From contig CAVYQI010000005.1 in assembly GCA_963770635.1 (NCBI GenBank), positions 372,001 to 436,000 of the forward strand: DNA of 64,000 nt, read 5' to 3'. Shown here piece by piece: positions 17,161-26,238 of the stretch. A program made the translations under genes and the position numbers. Below the pieces are notes generated by a model. That model had not been told where the DNA came from, did no database searches, and saw nothing but the letters and a program-made list of their open reading frames with translations. Source of the DNA: DASZIT01 sp963770635 (GTDB lineage Bacteria > Actinomycetota > Acidimicrobiia > Acidimicrobiales > RAAP-2). The stretch's first letter is position 1. The number at the start of each line of letters is the position of its first letter.

Positions 17161-18450
17161 TCAACTTCCCAGCAGGTCGCGTAGGGCCTTTCGCAGTAGC
17201 GAGCTGCGGAGGCCCTGGCCGAGTTGGATGAGCTGATCGGCGGTGTCGTTGGCCTTGGCCCGGGCCTCGGGGTTTCGCTGTCTGACCAGCGGAAGCACAA
17301 TCTGTTCGACGAACCCGGCTTCCCGTTCGGCGGCGTTCTTGTAGAGGCGCAGGTGGCGGGGCTCGATGCCGAACCGCGAGAACGCCGCCACCAGATTGGC
17401 CACCGCCAGCGCTTCTTCGTCGAAGTACTCCCCGCCTCCCACCCGGGACGGGGCCAGCAGCCCGTACTGGCAGAGCTCCTCGATCACCGCGATGTCCAGG
17501 CCGGACGCGGTCGCCAGCTCGTCGAGGGTGAGGCTGGCCCCGCTCATTCCCGCCATGTCCGCGACCGCCCCGGCGTCGGCTGGCTTGATCTTGCCCCGCC
17601 CGCCACCCGATCCCGAGGATGGGCCCGCCGGAGCCGGCGGTGGCGGCGGATCGGCCGGACGCTTGCCGGCGGCGCGGGGCCCGGCGGCGGACGACTTGGG
17701 CGGACGACTTGGCTGAGGGGTGCTCGCCAGGGTGGCCGCCGGTGCGTCCGGTGGTGGCGACGTGACGGTGCCGGTTGGCGGGCTCACCGCCGTCGGTTGG
17801 GAGCGCGCCGCCGCGACCGGGGCGGCGCCACGGGGAGCGGCGGCCGGATCGTGATCGGCCGTTCGGGTCGCAGCCCCGCGGTCATCGGTTGGCGCCGGCC
17901 GAAGGGGCAGGGGTTCCGACGCTTCCTGGTCATAGATCGACGATGCTCCGCCGCGGGCCGGGAGTCGCGCCGGTGCGTCCGGCGGTGCATCGACCGCCAT
18001 TCGGGTGGGCTGGCCGCCGCCGGTCGAGACGGGTCCGGGAACCACCGGGCGGGACGGAGGTGCGGTCTTCGGCGGGGTGGTCCCCCTGGCGCCTTGTCCG
18101 ACCAACACCGGGTCGACGACCCGGGGCGGTTCGGCAGGGCGGCGGTCGCCTGGGGCGGGCGCCGCCCGGCCGGTCTCCGCCGGCGGCGACGGTTCCGACC
18201 CATTGGCCTCGTCCCCGAGCCGGTCCTTGATGACCTTGAGAGGGAGAAAGTGCTCCCGTTGCTGGCGCAGCACCCACCGCAGCCGCTCGACGTCCTGCTC
18301 GTAGAACTTTCGGTAGCCGGACGGGGTCCGCTCGGGATTGACCAGGCCCTGGCTCTCCAGGAACCGGATCTTGGAGATGGTGACGTCGGGGAATTCCTGG
18401 CGGAGGAGGGTAAGGACATCACCGATTGACAGATACGACCGCCCACTCAC
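17161..18450 (-). CDS. ftsR: MerR-family regulator of the FtsR type
   Basis: DNA-binding regulator of 429 residues, related to mycobacterial Rv1828 and corynebacterial FtsR, which activates ftsZ. The N-terminal MerR winged helix (residues 1-80) reads YLSIGDVLTLLRQEFPDVTI, FLESQGLVNPERTPSGYRKF and LRWVLRQQREHFLPLKVIKD. A second helical domain (about 300-429) begins LTLDELATASGLDIAVIEEL and continues with YFDEEALAVANLVAAFSRFG. Between them is an unusually long Pro/Ala/Arg-rich disordered linker of about 210 residues, which makes the protein far longer than the 240-260 residues of its relatives. GTG 18450 follows GGGGGAGGG. Confidence 0.88.
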   Translation of the reverse strand: MSGRSYLSIGDVLTLLRQEFPDVTISKIRFLESQGLVNPERTPSGYRKFYEQDVERLRWVLRQQREHFLPLKVIKDRLGDEANGSEPSPPAETGRAAPAPGDRRPAEPPRVVDPVLVGQGARGTTPPKTAPPSRPVVPGPVSTGGGQPTRMAVDAPPDAPARLPARGGASSIYDQEASEPLPLRPAPTDDRGAATRTADHDPAAAPRGAAPVAAARSQPTAVSPPTGTVTSPPPDAPAATLASTPQPSRPPKSSAAGPRAAGKRPADPPPPPAPAGPSSGSGGGRGKIKPADAGAVADMAGMSGASLTLDELATASGLDIAVIEELCQYGLLAPSRVGGGEYFDEEALAVANLVAAFSRFGIEPRHLRLYKNAAEREAGFVEQIVLPLVRQRNPEARAKANDTADQLIQLGQGLRSSLLRKALRDLLGS

Positions 18451-18487
18451 CGCGCCCTCCCCCTTTCCGGTGCTCTCGCCATCTCCC

Positions 18488-18970
18488 TCATTCGCCGGTG
18501 GCCACCAGATACAACAGTTTGAACTTTCCGATCTGTACTTCGTCTCCGCTCGAGAGCCGGGCTTCTTCGATGCGTTCCCGGTTCACGTAGGTCCCGTTCA
18601 ACGAACCGACATCCCGGACGCTGCTCACGTGATCGTGGGTGATGAACTCGGCGTGGCGGCGGGAGACGGTGATGTCATCAAGAAAGATGTCGCTCTCCGG
18701 ATGGCGGCCGGCCCGGGTCACCTCGGACTCCAACGCATACCGGATCCCGGTGTTGGGGCCGCGCTTCACCACCAGCATCCCGATGCCCCGGGGGAGCTCG
18801 AGCAAGCCGACCGCGGTGGCGTCATCGACCCCCTCACTGTTGTCCTCGACCGGTTGGACCGACATGGTGGTGTCGGTCGAGGACGCCGTCAGCGCCGAGC
18901 CGCAAGATGAACAAAAGTTGAACCCCGTCGGATTGCGATGGCCGCAGTTGTGGCAGAACACATCACTCAC
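18488..18970 (-). CDS. garA: GarA-like FHA protein with N-terminal zinc ribbon
   Basis: Phosphothreonine-binding FHA protein of 160 residues, the counterpart of GarA, which inhibits 2-oxoglutarate-consuming enzymes in mycobacteria when unphosphorylated. The FHA domain (about 60-155) shows AGRHPESDIFLDDITVSRRH and VGSLNGTYVNRERI. Unlike mycobacterial GarA it starts with a four-cysteine zinc ribbon, VFCHNCGHRNPTGFNFCSSC. The ETTS phosphorylation motif is not present; SSTDTTMS in the linker is the nearest candidate. GTG 18970 gives the zinc ribbon at the N terminus. It lies 37 bp before ftsR. Confidence 0.88.
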   Translation of the reverse strand: MSDVFCHNCGHRNPTGFNFCSSCGSALTASSTDTTMSVQPVEDNSEGVDDATAVGLLELPRGIGMLVVKRGPNTGIRYALESEVTRAGRHPESDIFLDDITVSRRHAEFITHDHVSSVRDVGSLNGTYVNRERIEEARLSSGDEVQIGKFKLLYLVATGE

Positions 18971-19025
18971 GGTAGTCGCTCTTGTCCCTTCGCTTCTTCT
19001 CGGCCGACGCGGGGAAGCGCCGCGG

Positions 19026-19406
19026 TCAGTCGGCCGTCAGCTGCCGATATGCTCCGGCGTCGAGCAGCCCCTCGACCGAGGACGGGTCGGCGGGAACGAT
19101 CTCGCAGATCCATCCCTCGCCATAGGGGTCTTGGTTCAGCTGCTCGGGGGCCTCGGTCAACGCGTGGTTCACGGACACCACCTCACCGGTCACCGGCGCA
19201 TAGACCTCGGAGACCGACTTGGTGGATTCCACCTCACCCAGGGTCCCACCGGCCGTGACGCTGGTGCCTTCGGCCGGAAGGTCGACGAAGACCACGTCGC
19301 CCAAGGCATCCTGGGCGTAGTCGGTAATCCCCACCCTCACCCGGTCGCCTTCCGAGCGAATCCACTCATGATCCGATGAATAATGAAGGTCGTCGGGCAC
19401 GTTCAT
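19026..19406 (-). CDS. gcvH: Glycine cleavage system H protein
   Basis: Lipoyl carrier protein of 126 residues that shuttles the aminomethyl group between the P, T and L proteins of glycine cleavage. The lipoylated lysine is in GEVESTKSVSEVYAPVTGEV. Other family segments are HEWIRSEGDRVRVGITDYAQ, LGDVVFVDLP and GEGWICEIVPAD near the C terminus. ATG 19406 is preceded at eight bases by TATCGT. No gcvP or gcvT occurs here; gcvH is often separated from them and linked to garA in actinobacteria. Confidence 0.96.
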   Translation of the reverse strand: MNVPDDLHYSSDHEWIRSEGDRVRVGITDYAQDALGDVVFVDLPAEGTSVTAGGTLGEVESTKSVSEVYAPVTGEVVSVNHALTEAPEQLNQDPYGEGWICEIVPADPSSVEGLLDAGAYRQLTAD

Positions 19407-19414
19407 AGATGCGG

Positions 19415-19420
19415 ACGATA
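19415..19420 (-). promoter_or_regulatory. -10 element of a near-leaderless promoter for gcvH
   Basis: TATCGT on the minus strand ends eight bases before ATG 19406, in the 89-bp gap after the upstream manC/manB fusion gene. No glycine riboswitch is recognisable in this gap. Confidence 0.45.
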
Positions 19421-19495
19421 CCCGACAGGGGGTAGGGATGCCGCCGGTGACCGGGGCACCCCTCGACGGTCGGGTCAGGTCGAGCGGCCGGGCTC

Positions 19496-21982
19496 CTACC
19501 GCATCAGTTGACGAATCCGGACGGCGTACTCCTGGGCGCGGGCCCCCGCCTGGGCGTCGCTGGCCGCCTCGGCCCAGACATGGGTGAGCGGTTCCTCCGG
19601 ATCGGGGATGACCAGCGCCCAGCCGTCGGGCTCCAGCACCTTCACCCCGTCGAGCAGCATCAGGTCCCGACCCTCGGAACGCTCCACCAAGGTGCGCATC
19701 ACCATCCCCTTCTGCTCCCACGGGGTGTGGACGGACTGGTGGGCGATATGCACCTTGGGCAGGGTCCCGACCAAGTGGGACAGCGGCTGCCCGGTGCGGG
19801 TGAGCAGGGCCAACAGGTTCACCAGGGTGGCGGCGGCGTCGAAGGCGGGCATGAAGCCCGGGAAGATGAATCCGGCGTGCTCGCTGGCGCCCAGGATCAC
19901 GTCCGCGGTGCTGGCCACCTCCATGAGGTGGGAGGTGGCCAGCTTGGTCCAGACGATCTGGGTGTCCGTCCGCCGGCAGATCTCCTCGGCCGCCTGGCTC
20001 ACCACCACCGGGAGCGCCACCCGGGCGCCGGGTTGGGCCTCGGTCACCAGGGTCAGCATCACCAGCACGGCCTCGTCGTCAGACAGGACGTGCCCTTCGT
20101 CGTCCACGATGGTGACCTGCTCGCCGCCGGGGTCGAGCACTGCGCCCAGATGGGCCCCGGACGCCTTCACCAGATCCGCCACCCGGGCGGCGCTGGCTCG
20201 ACGGTCGAAGGTGGTGGCACCGGCGGTGTTGGCATACGGATTCACCACCAGCACGTCGGCCTCCAGCTTGGACAACAGGTTGGGCATGACGAAGCTGGCC
20301 GTCCCGAACGAGTAGTCGAGGACCAGTTTGAGGTTGGCGTCACGGGAATTGGCCAGGTCGACGGAGTCGATGAGGGCGGCGGTGTAGTACTCGACGGCGC
20401 GGGTCGGAAAACCGATGTCCCCGATCTCCCGAGCCAGGGCCCGACGAAAATCCTCCCGGTAGTAGAGGCGTTCGATCTTCCGTTGGGTCGACTCGTCGAT
20501 GTCGATCCCTCGCTCATCGAAGAACCGGAGCACCACCGACTCGGGATCGTCGGGAGTCAGCCGGACGGTGATCCCGGCCAGGCTGGAGGAGGATGCCACC
20601 TGGAACCGGGTGACGGGAACGGTGGCCGCCTCCAGGTCATCGACGTTCACCCCGGCAGAATTGCAGCCGACCATGATCGCCCGCTTCAGGACCCGGGCGG
20701 CCCGGCTGGTATCCCGGGAGGTGGTGATCGTCGCCCCCTTCTCCAACGTCGACGCCCAGGCCATCGACAGCCGGACGGCCAGTTCGGCGCTGATGTCCAC
20801 ATTGGCCAGGCCCTGGACCCCGTCCCGGCCGAACAGCGACCGGGCGCCACGCGACTCCCACACGATGGACGAGTTGACGATGGCCCCGGCTTCGACCGTC
20901 TTGAACGGGTACACCATCACGCCCGCCTTGAGCTCGGCCTGCGCCCCCACGAAGCAGTGCTCCCCGAGAACGACTCCCTCCTCGCAGCGGGCGCCGGACC
21001 GGAGGTCGCACGCCCGCCCGAGCACGCTGCCGTCCACCCGGACCGCCGAGCCCAGATAGGAGTTCTCGTGGACCACCGAGCGCTGGAGGGCGGCATTGTC
21101 GCCGATCCGGACGTTCCGCCCCAGGCTGCAGTACTCGCCGAGCTTGACTCCCGGCCCCACCACGCAGTTGTCGCCGATGATGGCCGGCCCGACGATGTTG
21201 ACGGTCGGATCGATGAGGGACCCCTTGCCCAGCCAGACCCGGGGTCGAAGCTCGAACCCGGCGATGGCGACCTGCACCCGCTGGTCGAGAATGTCCTGAT
21301 GGGCCTTCAGGTACGCCTCGAGGGTGCCCACGTCCTCCCAGTAGCCATCGGCCACGAAGCCGTACAGCGGCCGTCCGGCCTCCAGGACGGCGGGGAACGA
21401 CTCGCCGGAGAAGTCCACCGGCCGGCCGTCGGGGATGAAGTCGAAGATCTCCGGTTCGAGCACGTAGATCCCGGTGTTGATGGTGTCGCTGAACACCTGG
21501 CCCCAGGTCGGCTTCTCGAGGAAGCGCTCCACCGACCCGTCCTCCCCGGTGATCACGATGCCGAACTCGAGCGGGTTCTCCACCGCCTTCAGCGCCAGGG
21601 TGGCCAGCGCCCCCCGCTTCTCGTGGAACGCCACCAACTCGGTCAGGTCGATGTCGGTGAGAACATCGCCGGAGATGACCAGAAACCGCTCATCCAGCTC
21701 GTCGCGGGCGTTCCGCACCGAACCGGCGGTGCCCAGCGGTGTGGTCTCGGTGGCGTAGACCATCCGGACCCCGAACTCGGAACCGTCCCCGAAGTAGGTG
21801 CGAATGGCGTTGGCCATGAAGGCCACCGTCACCACGATGTCCTCGAACCCGTGGTCGCGGAGCAGATTGACCACGTGCTCCATCATCGGGATGTTGGCCA
21901 TCGGCAGCATCGGCTTGGGTTGGTTGGAGGTCAGCGGCCGCAGCCGGGTCCCCTCGCCGCCGGCCATGATCACCGCTTTCAC
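19496..21982 (-). CDS. Mannose-1-phosphate guanylyltransferase / phosphomannomutase fusion
   Basis: Two-domain sugar nucleotide enzyme of 828 residues. The N-terminal nucleotidyltransferase (1-235) opens MKAVIMAGGEGTRLRPLT with LVISGDVLTDIDL, and is followed by left-handed beta-helix hexapeptide repeats (about 245-370). The C-terminal part (380-828) is a phosphomannomutase/phosphoglucomutase fold. Its phosphoserine loop reads TTSRDTSRAARV instead of TASHNP, so catalysis by this domain is doubtful. It should supply GDP-mannose for mannosyltransferases such as the GT87-like proteins of this window. GTG 21982 overlaps the pgsA stop (GTGA). Sugar specificity is inferred. Confidence 0.88.
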   Translation of the reverse strand: MKAVIMAGGEGTRLRPLTSNQPKPMLPMANIPMMEHVVNLLRDHGFEDIVVTVAFMANAIRTYFGDGSEFGVRMVYATETTPLGTAGSVRNARDELDERFLVISGDVLTDIDLTELVAFHEKRGALATLALKAVENPLEFGIVITGEDGSVERFLEKPTWGQVFSDTINTGIYVLEPEIFDFIPDGRPVDFSGESFPAVLEAGRPLYGFVADGYWEDVGTLEAYLKAHQDILDQRVQVAIAGFELRPRVWLGKGSLIDPTVNIVGPAIIGDNCVVGPGVKLGEYCSLGRNVRIGDNAALQRSVVHENSYLGSAVRVDGSVLGRACDLRSGARCEEGVVLGEHCFVGAQAELKAGVMVYPFKTVEAGAIVNSSIVWESRGARSLFGRDGVQGLANVDISAELAVRLSMAWASTLEKGATITTSRDTSRAARVLKRAIMVGCNSAGVNVDDLEAATVPVTRFQVASSSSLAGITVRLTPDDPESVVLRFFDERGIDIDESTQRKIERLYYREDFRRALAREIGDIGFPTRAVEYYTAALIDSVDLANSRDANLKLVLDYSFGTASFVMPNLLSKLEADVLVVNPYANTAGATTFDRRASAARVADLVKASGAHLGAVLDPGGEQVTIVDDEGHVLSDDEAVLVMLTLVTEAQPGARVALPVVVSQAAEEICRRTDTQIVWTKLATSHLMEVASTADVILGASEHAGFIFPGFMPAFDAAATLVNLLALLTRTGQPLSHLVGTLPKVHIAHQSVHTPWEQKGMVMRTLVERSEGRDLMLLDGVKVLEPDGWALVIPDPEEPLTHVWAEAASDAQAGARAQEYAVRIRQLMR

Positions 21983-22665
21983 GGCCCGACTCCGTCGGCC
22001 GGCGCGGAGTGCTCGCCGGCGCCGTCGCCTTTGCCGGTACGCCCCTCAACCAGTGCCTGACGGGCCACCGGGATGTACGAACCGGCGGCGATCCAGGCCA
22101 GGACCAGGCCGATGAGCCCGGTCACCCAGGCAATGTCCCGGACCGGCACCTGCCATCCGGCGGTGCCGTGGCCCAACAGGAATGCCGGATAGGAGAACAT
22201 GAGGGCGAAGGTACCTGCTTTTCCCACCCACAACACATCAATTCGCCGGGCCCCGAGCGAGGCCAGGAGCAGCACCGCCAGGGACACCAGCGCTTCCCTG
22301 GCCAGGGTGGCCAGGCCGAACCAGAGCGGCACCGCCCCATGGATGATGATGGTGATCACCGCCGTGGCGACCAGCACCCGGTCGGCCACCGGGTCGAGCA
22401 CCTTCCCCAGGGTCGAGACCTGGTGGAAGCGTCGGGCCACGAAGCCGTCAATCCAGTCGGTCGCCCCGAGGCAGGCGAGCAGAATGGCCGCCGCCGTCTG
22501 CCGGTGGGCGCCGAACAGCAGCCAGATGAAGACCGGGATGCATGCCAGCCGGACCAGGGTGATCAAATTCGGGACGGTGAGAACGCGGTCGAGGCCCGGC
22601 TCTTTCTCCGGTGTCAGACCGCCCACCGCCGGCAGGTCGCCCACCTTCGCCCCCTCGTCACTCAC
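21979..22665 (-). CDS. pgsA: CDP-alcohol phosphatidyltransferase (PgsA-like)
   Basis: Integral membrane enzyme of 228 residues with six predicted helices. The CDP-alcohol signature D-G-x2-A-R-x8-G-x3-D-x3-D is complete from DGFVARRF to GKVLDPVADR (residues about 73-97). LTVPNLITLVRLACIPVFIW before it is typical of phosphatidylglycerophosphate synthase. GTG 22665 is the first plausible start. The last residues overlap the GTG of the guanylyltransferase gene. Phosphatidylinositol-phosphate synthase is the alternative in an actinobacterium, but the segment after the motif looks closer to PgsA. Confidence 0.85.
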   Translation of the reverse strand: MSDEGAKVGDLPAVGGLTPEKEPGLDRVLTVPNLITLVRLACIPVFIWLLFGAHRQTAAAILLACLGATDWIDGFVARRFHQVSTLGKVLDPVADRVLVATAVITIIIHGAVPLWFGLATLAREALVSLAVLLLASLGARRIDVLWVGKAGTFALMFSYPAFLLGHGTAGWQVPVRDIAWVTGLIGLVLAWIAAGSYIPVARQALVEGRTGKGDGAGEHSAPADGVGP

Positions 22666-22879
22666 TCCCGGGCCCTCCGTCCCTCGACGCCGGCCAGTCT
22701 ACGTTTCCCGTTCCACCCGGCCGGAAAAGGCTCGACCCATCGGGCCGAGCTGGTCGGTGCGCCATCGTGCCGGGCGGCCCCTGGTCACATTGTGGGCCGT
22801 CCCCGACCCCCTACACTTCTGGTCCTTGAGCCAGACCGAGCCCGACGCCGCTTCCCCCCCGGTTACAGGCCCTAAGGTG

Positions 22880-24103
22880 ATGACCTCCGGGATGGTCCTG
22901 TTGTTCGCCGCCGCCTGCGGGATCGCGGTGGCCAACCTGTACTACGCCCAACCCCTCCTCCCCTCCATCGCCGGCAGCTTCCATGTCGCCTCGGGGACCA
23001 CCACCCTGATCGTCACCGCGGCCCAGGTCGGGTACGGCCTGGGCCTGGCGCTGCTGGTCCCGCTGGGTGACATGCTGGTGCGCCGACGGCTGGTACCCGG
23101 CATCCTGGTGGCCGCCGCCGCCGCCCTCTTCGTGGCGTCCCTCGCCCCCAACATCACCGTGCTGATCGCGGCGGCGGCGGTGGCCGGGATGTGTTCCGTC
23201 GCGGCTCAGATCCTGGTGCCGTTCGGGGCCCATCTGGCCGGCGATCTGAACCGCGGGCAGGTGGTGGGGACCATCATGAGCGGTCTGTTGATCGGCGTCC
23301 TGCTGGCCCGGACGTTCTCCGGCCTGATCGCCCAGGCCGCCGGCTGGCGGGCGGTCTACCTGGTGGGGGGAGCGCTGGTCCTCGCCCTGGTCGCCATCCT
23401 CGCCCGCACCCTGCCGGCCGAGGACGCCCGTCCGCACCTCGACTACCGGGAGCTGCTGGGCTCGGTGGTCCACCTGATGCGTTCCGAACCCCTCCTCCGT
23501 CTTAGGTCGACGTTCGGCGGCCTCCTGTTCGCCGCCTTCGGGGTGTTGTGGACCAGCTTGGCCTTCCTGCTCTCCAAATCCCCCTACCACTACAGCGAAG
23601 CCGTCATCGGGCTGTTCGGCCTGCTGGGCGCCAGCGGCGCGCTGATGGCGTCGCTGAGCGGTCGACTGGCCGACCGGGGCCACGAGCGGCTGGTGACCGG
23701 GCTTGCCCTGGCGCTGACCGCCGGGTCGTTCGGGCTCCTCTTCCTCGGCGCCCATCAGCTCTGGGCGCTGATCGCCGGGATCATCGTGGCCGATCTGGGC
23801 ATCCAGTCGGTGCACATCCAGAATCAACAACTGATCTTCGCCATCGACCCGAACGCCCGGTCGCGGCTCAACACCGGCTACATGGTCTGCTACTTCGTCG
23901 GAGGGGCGATCGGGTCCTCCACCGCTGGGATCGTCTACTCGGGCCGCGGATGGACCGGAGTGGTCATCCTGGGTGCCGCCTACAGCGGTACCGCTTTCGC
24001 CCTCTGGCTGGTCACCCAGGGGCTTCGCCTCCGGCGGGATGACCCCTCGACGGTGGCCCGACGCGGCAAGAATGTACGCCATGGCCGGGCTCACTCGATT
24101 TGA
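22880..24103 (+). CDS. Major facilitator superfamily transporter
   Basis: Twelve-helix MFS transporter of 407 residues from ATG 22880. The first helix ends IAVANLYYAQPLLPSIAGSF, a segment common to the YnfM/AraJ-like DHA1 group. Loop 2-3 carries LLVPLGDMLVRRRLVPG, a variant of the MFS motif A. The loop DRGHERLVTGLALAL marks the start of the second half. A TTG at about 22826 would add 18 residues (LSQTEPDAASPPVTG) and follows a TACACT element, so the true start is open. The 3' end overlaps the next gene by 32 bp. Substrate unknown; drug or sugar efflux is likely. Confidence 0.88.
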   Translation: MTSGMVLLFAAACGIAVANLYYAQPLLPSIAGSFHVASGTTTLIVTAAQVGYGLGLALLVPLGDMLVRRRLVPGILVAAAAALFVASLAPNITVLIAAAAVAGMCSVAAQILVPFGAHLAGDLNRGQVVGTIMSGLLIGVLLARTFSGLIAQAAGWRAVYLVGGALVLALVAILARTLPAEDARPHLDYRELLGSVVHLMRSEPLLRLRSTFGGLLFAAFGVLWTSLAFLLSKSPYHYSEAVIGLFGLLGASGALMASLSGRLADRGHERLVTGLALALTAGSFGLLFLGAHQLWALIAGIIVADLGIQSVHIQNQQLIFAIDPNARSRLNTGYMVCYFVGGAIGSSTAGIVYSGRGWTGVVILGAAYSGTAFALWLVTQGLRLRRDDPSTVARRGKNVRHGRAHSI

Positions 24104-24788
24104 TCGGGTCATCATCGCGGTCCTGTTGGCGACGCTCGTCGCGCTGGCCGGACTCGGGATCGCCGACCGGTCCGGCGCCAGGACCGCGGCGCCGCCGATC
24201 GGCTCCAGCAGCGCCGTCCACGTCGCCGGCACACCGGACCCGACTCCCCCGCCCACTGCCACCAGCGCTCCGTCACCCACCACGGCTCCTCCGGTGTCGA
24301 CCAGCACCACGGCGGCGGCCCCGGTGGCCGGGTCGGTCACCGCCGTCGGCGATTCGATCATGATCGACATGGAGCCGAACCTCCAAGCCGATATCCCCGG
24401 TATCGCCGTCGACGGCGCGGTCAGCCGCCAGTTCGAGACCGGGATCGGGGTGGTGCAGGCCGACCGGGCGGCCGGCACCCTCGGAAGCGTGCTGGTGGTC
24501 GAGTTGGGCACCAACGGCACCGTCACCTCGGATGACGTCGATGCCATGATGGCCGCCGCCGCCGGGGTGAAGCGGGTGGTGTTCGTGAACGTGGACGTCC
24601 CCCGCTCGTGGGAGCAATCGGACAACGCCACGCTGGCCGCCGGGGTGGCCCGGTATCCGGGAGTCGCGGTGCTGGCCGATTGGTTCTCGTTGTCCTCACC
24701 CCACCCCGAGTGGTTCGCCGCCGATCAGGTCCACCTGCAACCGGCGGGGGCGGCGGCGTTGGCGGGGCTGATCGCCCAAAACGTCTGA
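24072..24788 (+). CDS. Membrane-anchored SGNH-hydrolase-like protein
   Basis: Protein of 238 residues with an N-terminal signal anchor (VIIAVLLATLVALAGLGIA, about 13-31), a Pro/Thr-rich linker (35-90) and an SGNH-type domain. The blocks are VTAVGDSIMID (block I, nucleophile serine), VVELGTNG (block III asparagine) and ADQVHLQPAGAAALA (block V Asp-x-x-His). This resembles the extracytoplasmic SGNH domain attached to OafA-type acyltransferases, but here it stands alone. ATG 24072 lies inside the end of the MFS gene; ATG 24081 is nearly as good. It may remove or transfer acyl groups on the cell surface. Confidence 0.8.
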   Translation: MYAMAGLTRFDRVIIAVLLATLVALAGLGIADRSGARTAAPPIGSSSAVHVAGTPDPTPPPTATSAPSPTTAPPVSTSTTAAAPVAGSVTAVGDSIMIDMEPNLQADIPGIAVDGAVSRQFETGIGVVQADRAAGTLGSVLVVELGTNGTVTSDDVDAMMAAAAGVKRVVFVNVDVPRSWEQSDNATLAAGVARYPGVAVLADWFSLSSPHPEWFAADQVHLQPAGAAALAGLIAQNV

Positions 24789-24883
24789 CCCTCGGGTCCT
24801 GGTCCGCCCAGCATGCTGGCCGGATGGCAGGGCCGAACCGTGATCTGAACGAGGGCCGCCGGCGCCTGTGCTACGCAGTGGTC

Positions 24884-26089
24884 ATGCCCAGATTCGAACC
24901 GTTCGTTGGCCTCCGGTACGACACCGCCCGGGTCGACATGAACATGGTGATCGCCCCGCCCTACGACGTTATCGAACCGCCGGAGCGAAAGCGCCTGGCC
25001 GGCCGCCACAGCGCCAACGCGGTGCGGGTCGAGCTGCCCGAGCCCGACCACCGGGCCGGATTGGATCAGTACGCCAACGCCCATGCCCTGCTCGACTTCT
25101 GGCAACAGGCGGGGACCCTGGTGGCCGACCCCGCGCCGAGTTTGTACGCCTACCGGATGACCTCCCCCCACGGCCGTTCGACCAATGGGGTCATCGGGGC
25201 GCTGGCCATCGACGAGGACAGCGTCAGCGACATCCTTCCCCACGAGCAGACCCTTCCCAAGCCCAAGAGTGACCGGCTCGACCTGTTGCGGGCCACCCGG
25301 ATGAACCTGTCCCCGATCTGGGGGCTGTCGCTGACCTCGGGATTGACCGACACCTTCGCCTCGGCCATGTCGGCCGGCCCGGCCCAGATGACGGCCACCG
25401 ATGACGACGGCGTTGTCCACCAGTTGTGGGTGATCGAGGACGACGCCTGCATCGACGCGGTCCGCAAGGCGGTCGGCTCATCCCCGGTGGTCGTCGCCGA
25501 CGGCCACCATCGCTTCGAGACCGCCCTCACCTACCGCCGGGAGCTGGCCGCCCAGGGGGACACCACCCTTCCGGGGGCGGACCTGATCATGGCGTTGGTC
25601 GTCGAGCTGAGCGAGGACCAACTCGAAGTCGGGCCCGCCCATCGGTTGCTGTCGGGCCTCCCGGACGGTATCGATCTGGTCGACGCCTTCTCCTCGTGGT
25701 TCAACGTCACCAAGGTCGGCGACCTCAACCGGCGCACGGTGACCGCCCTGGGAGAATCCCAGGCCCTGGCCCTGCTGATGGCCTCGGGGGCATGGCTCCT
25801 GTCCCCCAAGGACGGAACCCCGGAAGCCGCCGGGGCCCCGCTCGACTCCTCGATGGTGGCGTTGGTCATCGCCGAGCTCCCCGACCACGAACTCGACTTC
25901 AGCTACAGCTGGCAGGACGCCGCCGAGGCCATCAGCTCGGATCGGGCCCAGGCGGCGGTGCTCCTGCGTCCCGCCACCGTCGCGCAGATCTCCGAATGGG
26001 CCCACAACGACAAGCGGATGCCGCCGAAGACCACCTACTTCCATCCCAAGCCGCGCACCGGGATGGTGTTCCGGCCCCTTTCGGACTGA
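24884..26089 (+). CDS. DUF1015 family protein
   Basis: Conserved protein of 401 residues. Family features are FVGLRYDTARVDMNMVIAPP, YDVIEPPERKRLAGRHSANA near the N terminus, ILPHEQTLPKPKSDRLDLLR, the central VVVADGHHRFETALTYR and the C-terminal TTYFHPKPRTGMVFRPL. Archaeal relatives include an ADP-dependent free serine kinase (SerK), and in bacteria the genes often sit near serA/serC, but no serine genes are nearby here. ATG 24884 puts the conserved start MPRFEPF first. Function in this organism is unproven. Confidence 0.87.
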   Translation: MPRFEPFVGLRYDTARVDMNMVIAPPYDVIEPPERKRLAGRHSANAVRVELPEPDHRAGLDQYANAHALLDFWQQAGTLVADPAPSLYAYRMTSPHGRSTNGVIGALAIDEDSVSDILPHEQTLPKPKSDRLDLLRATRMNLSPIWGLSLTSGLTDTFASAMSAGPAQMTATDDDGVVHQLWVIEDDACIDAVRKAVGSSPVVVADGHHRFETALTYRRELAAQGDTTLPGADLIMALVVELSEDQLEVGPAHRLLSGLPDGIDLVDAFSSWFNVTKVGDLNRRTVTALGESQALALLMASGAWLLSPKDGTPEAAGAPLDSSMVALVIAELPDHELDFSYSWQDAAEAISSDRAQAAVLLRPATVAQISEWAHNDKRMPPKTTYFHPKPRTGMVFRPLSD

Positions 26090-26238
26090 ACCGGCAACCC
26101 GGCGGGTCGTCCTCGGCGACTTGGTTCGAGGACGGCCGGTCGCTAACCTTGCCCACCGGTTGCCGGTCGCCCGGCGTGGCCACCGGTGCCGCCATCGGCC
26201 GTCGTCGGCCGAAATTCGCCGGTCAGTGAGGGGGAGGG

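Noticed and set aside
19508..22060. 850-codon plus-strand frame opposite the mannose-1-phosphate guanylyltransferase fusion
   Set aside because: Composition (His, Gly, Pro, Gln rich) is that of an antisense high-GC frame and no protein motif is seen; the minus-strand gene is certain.
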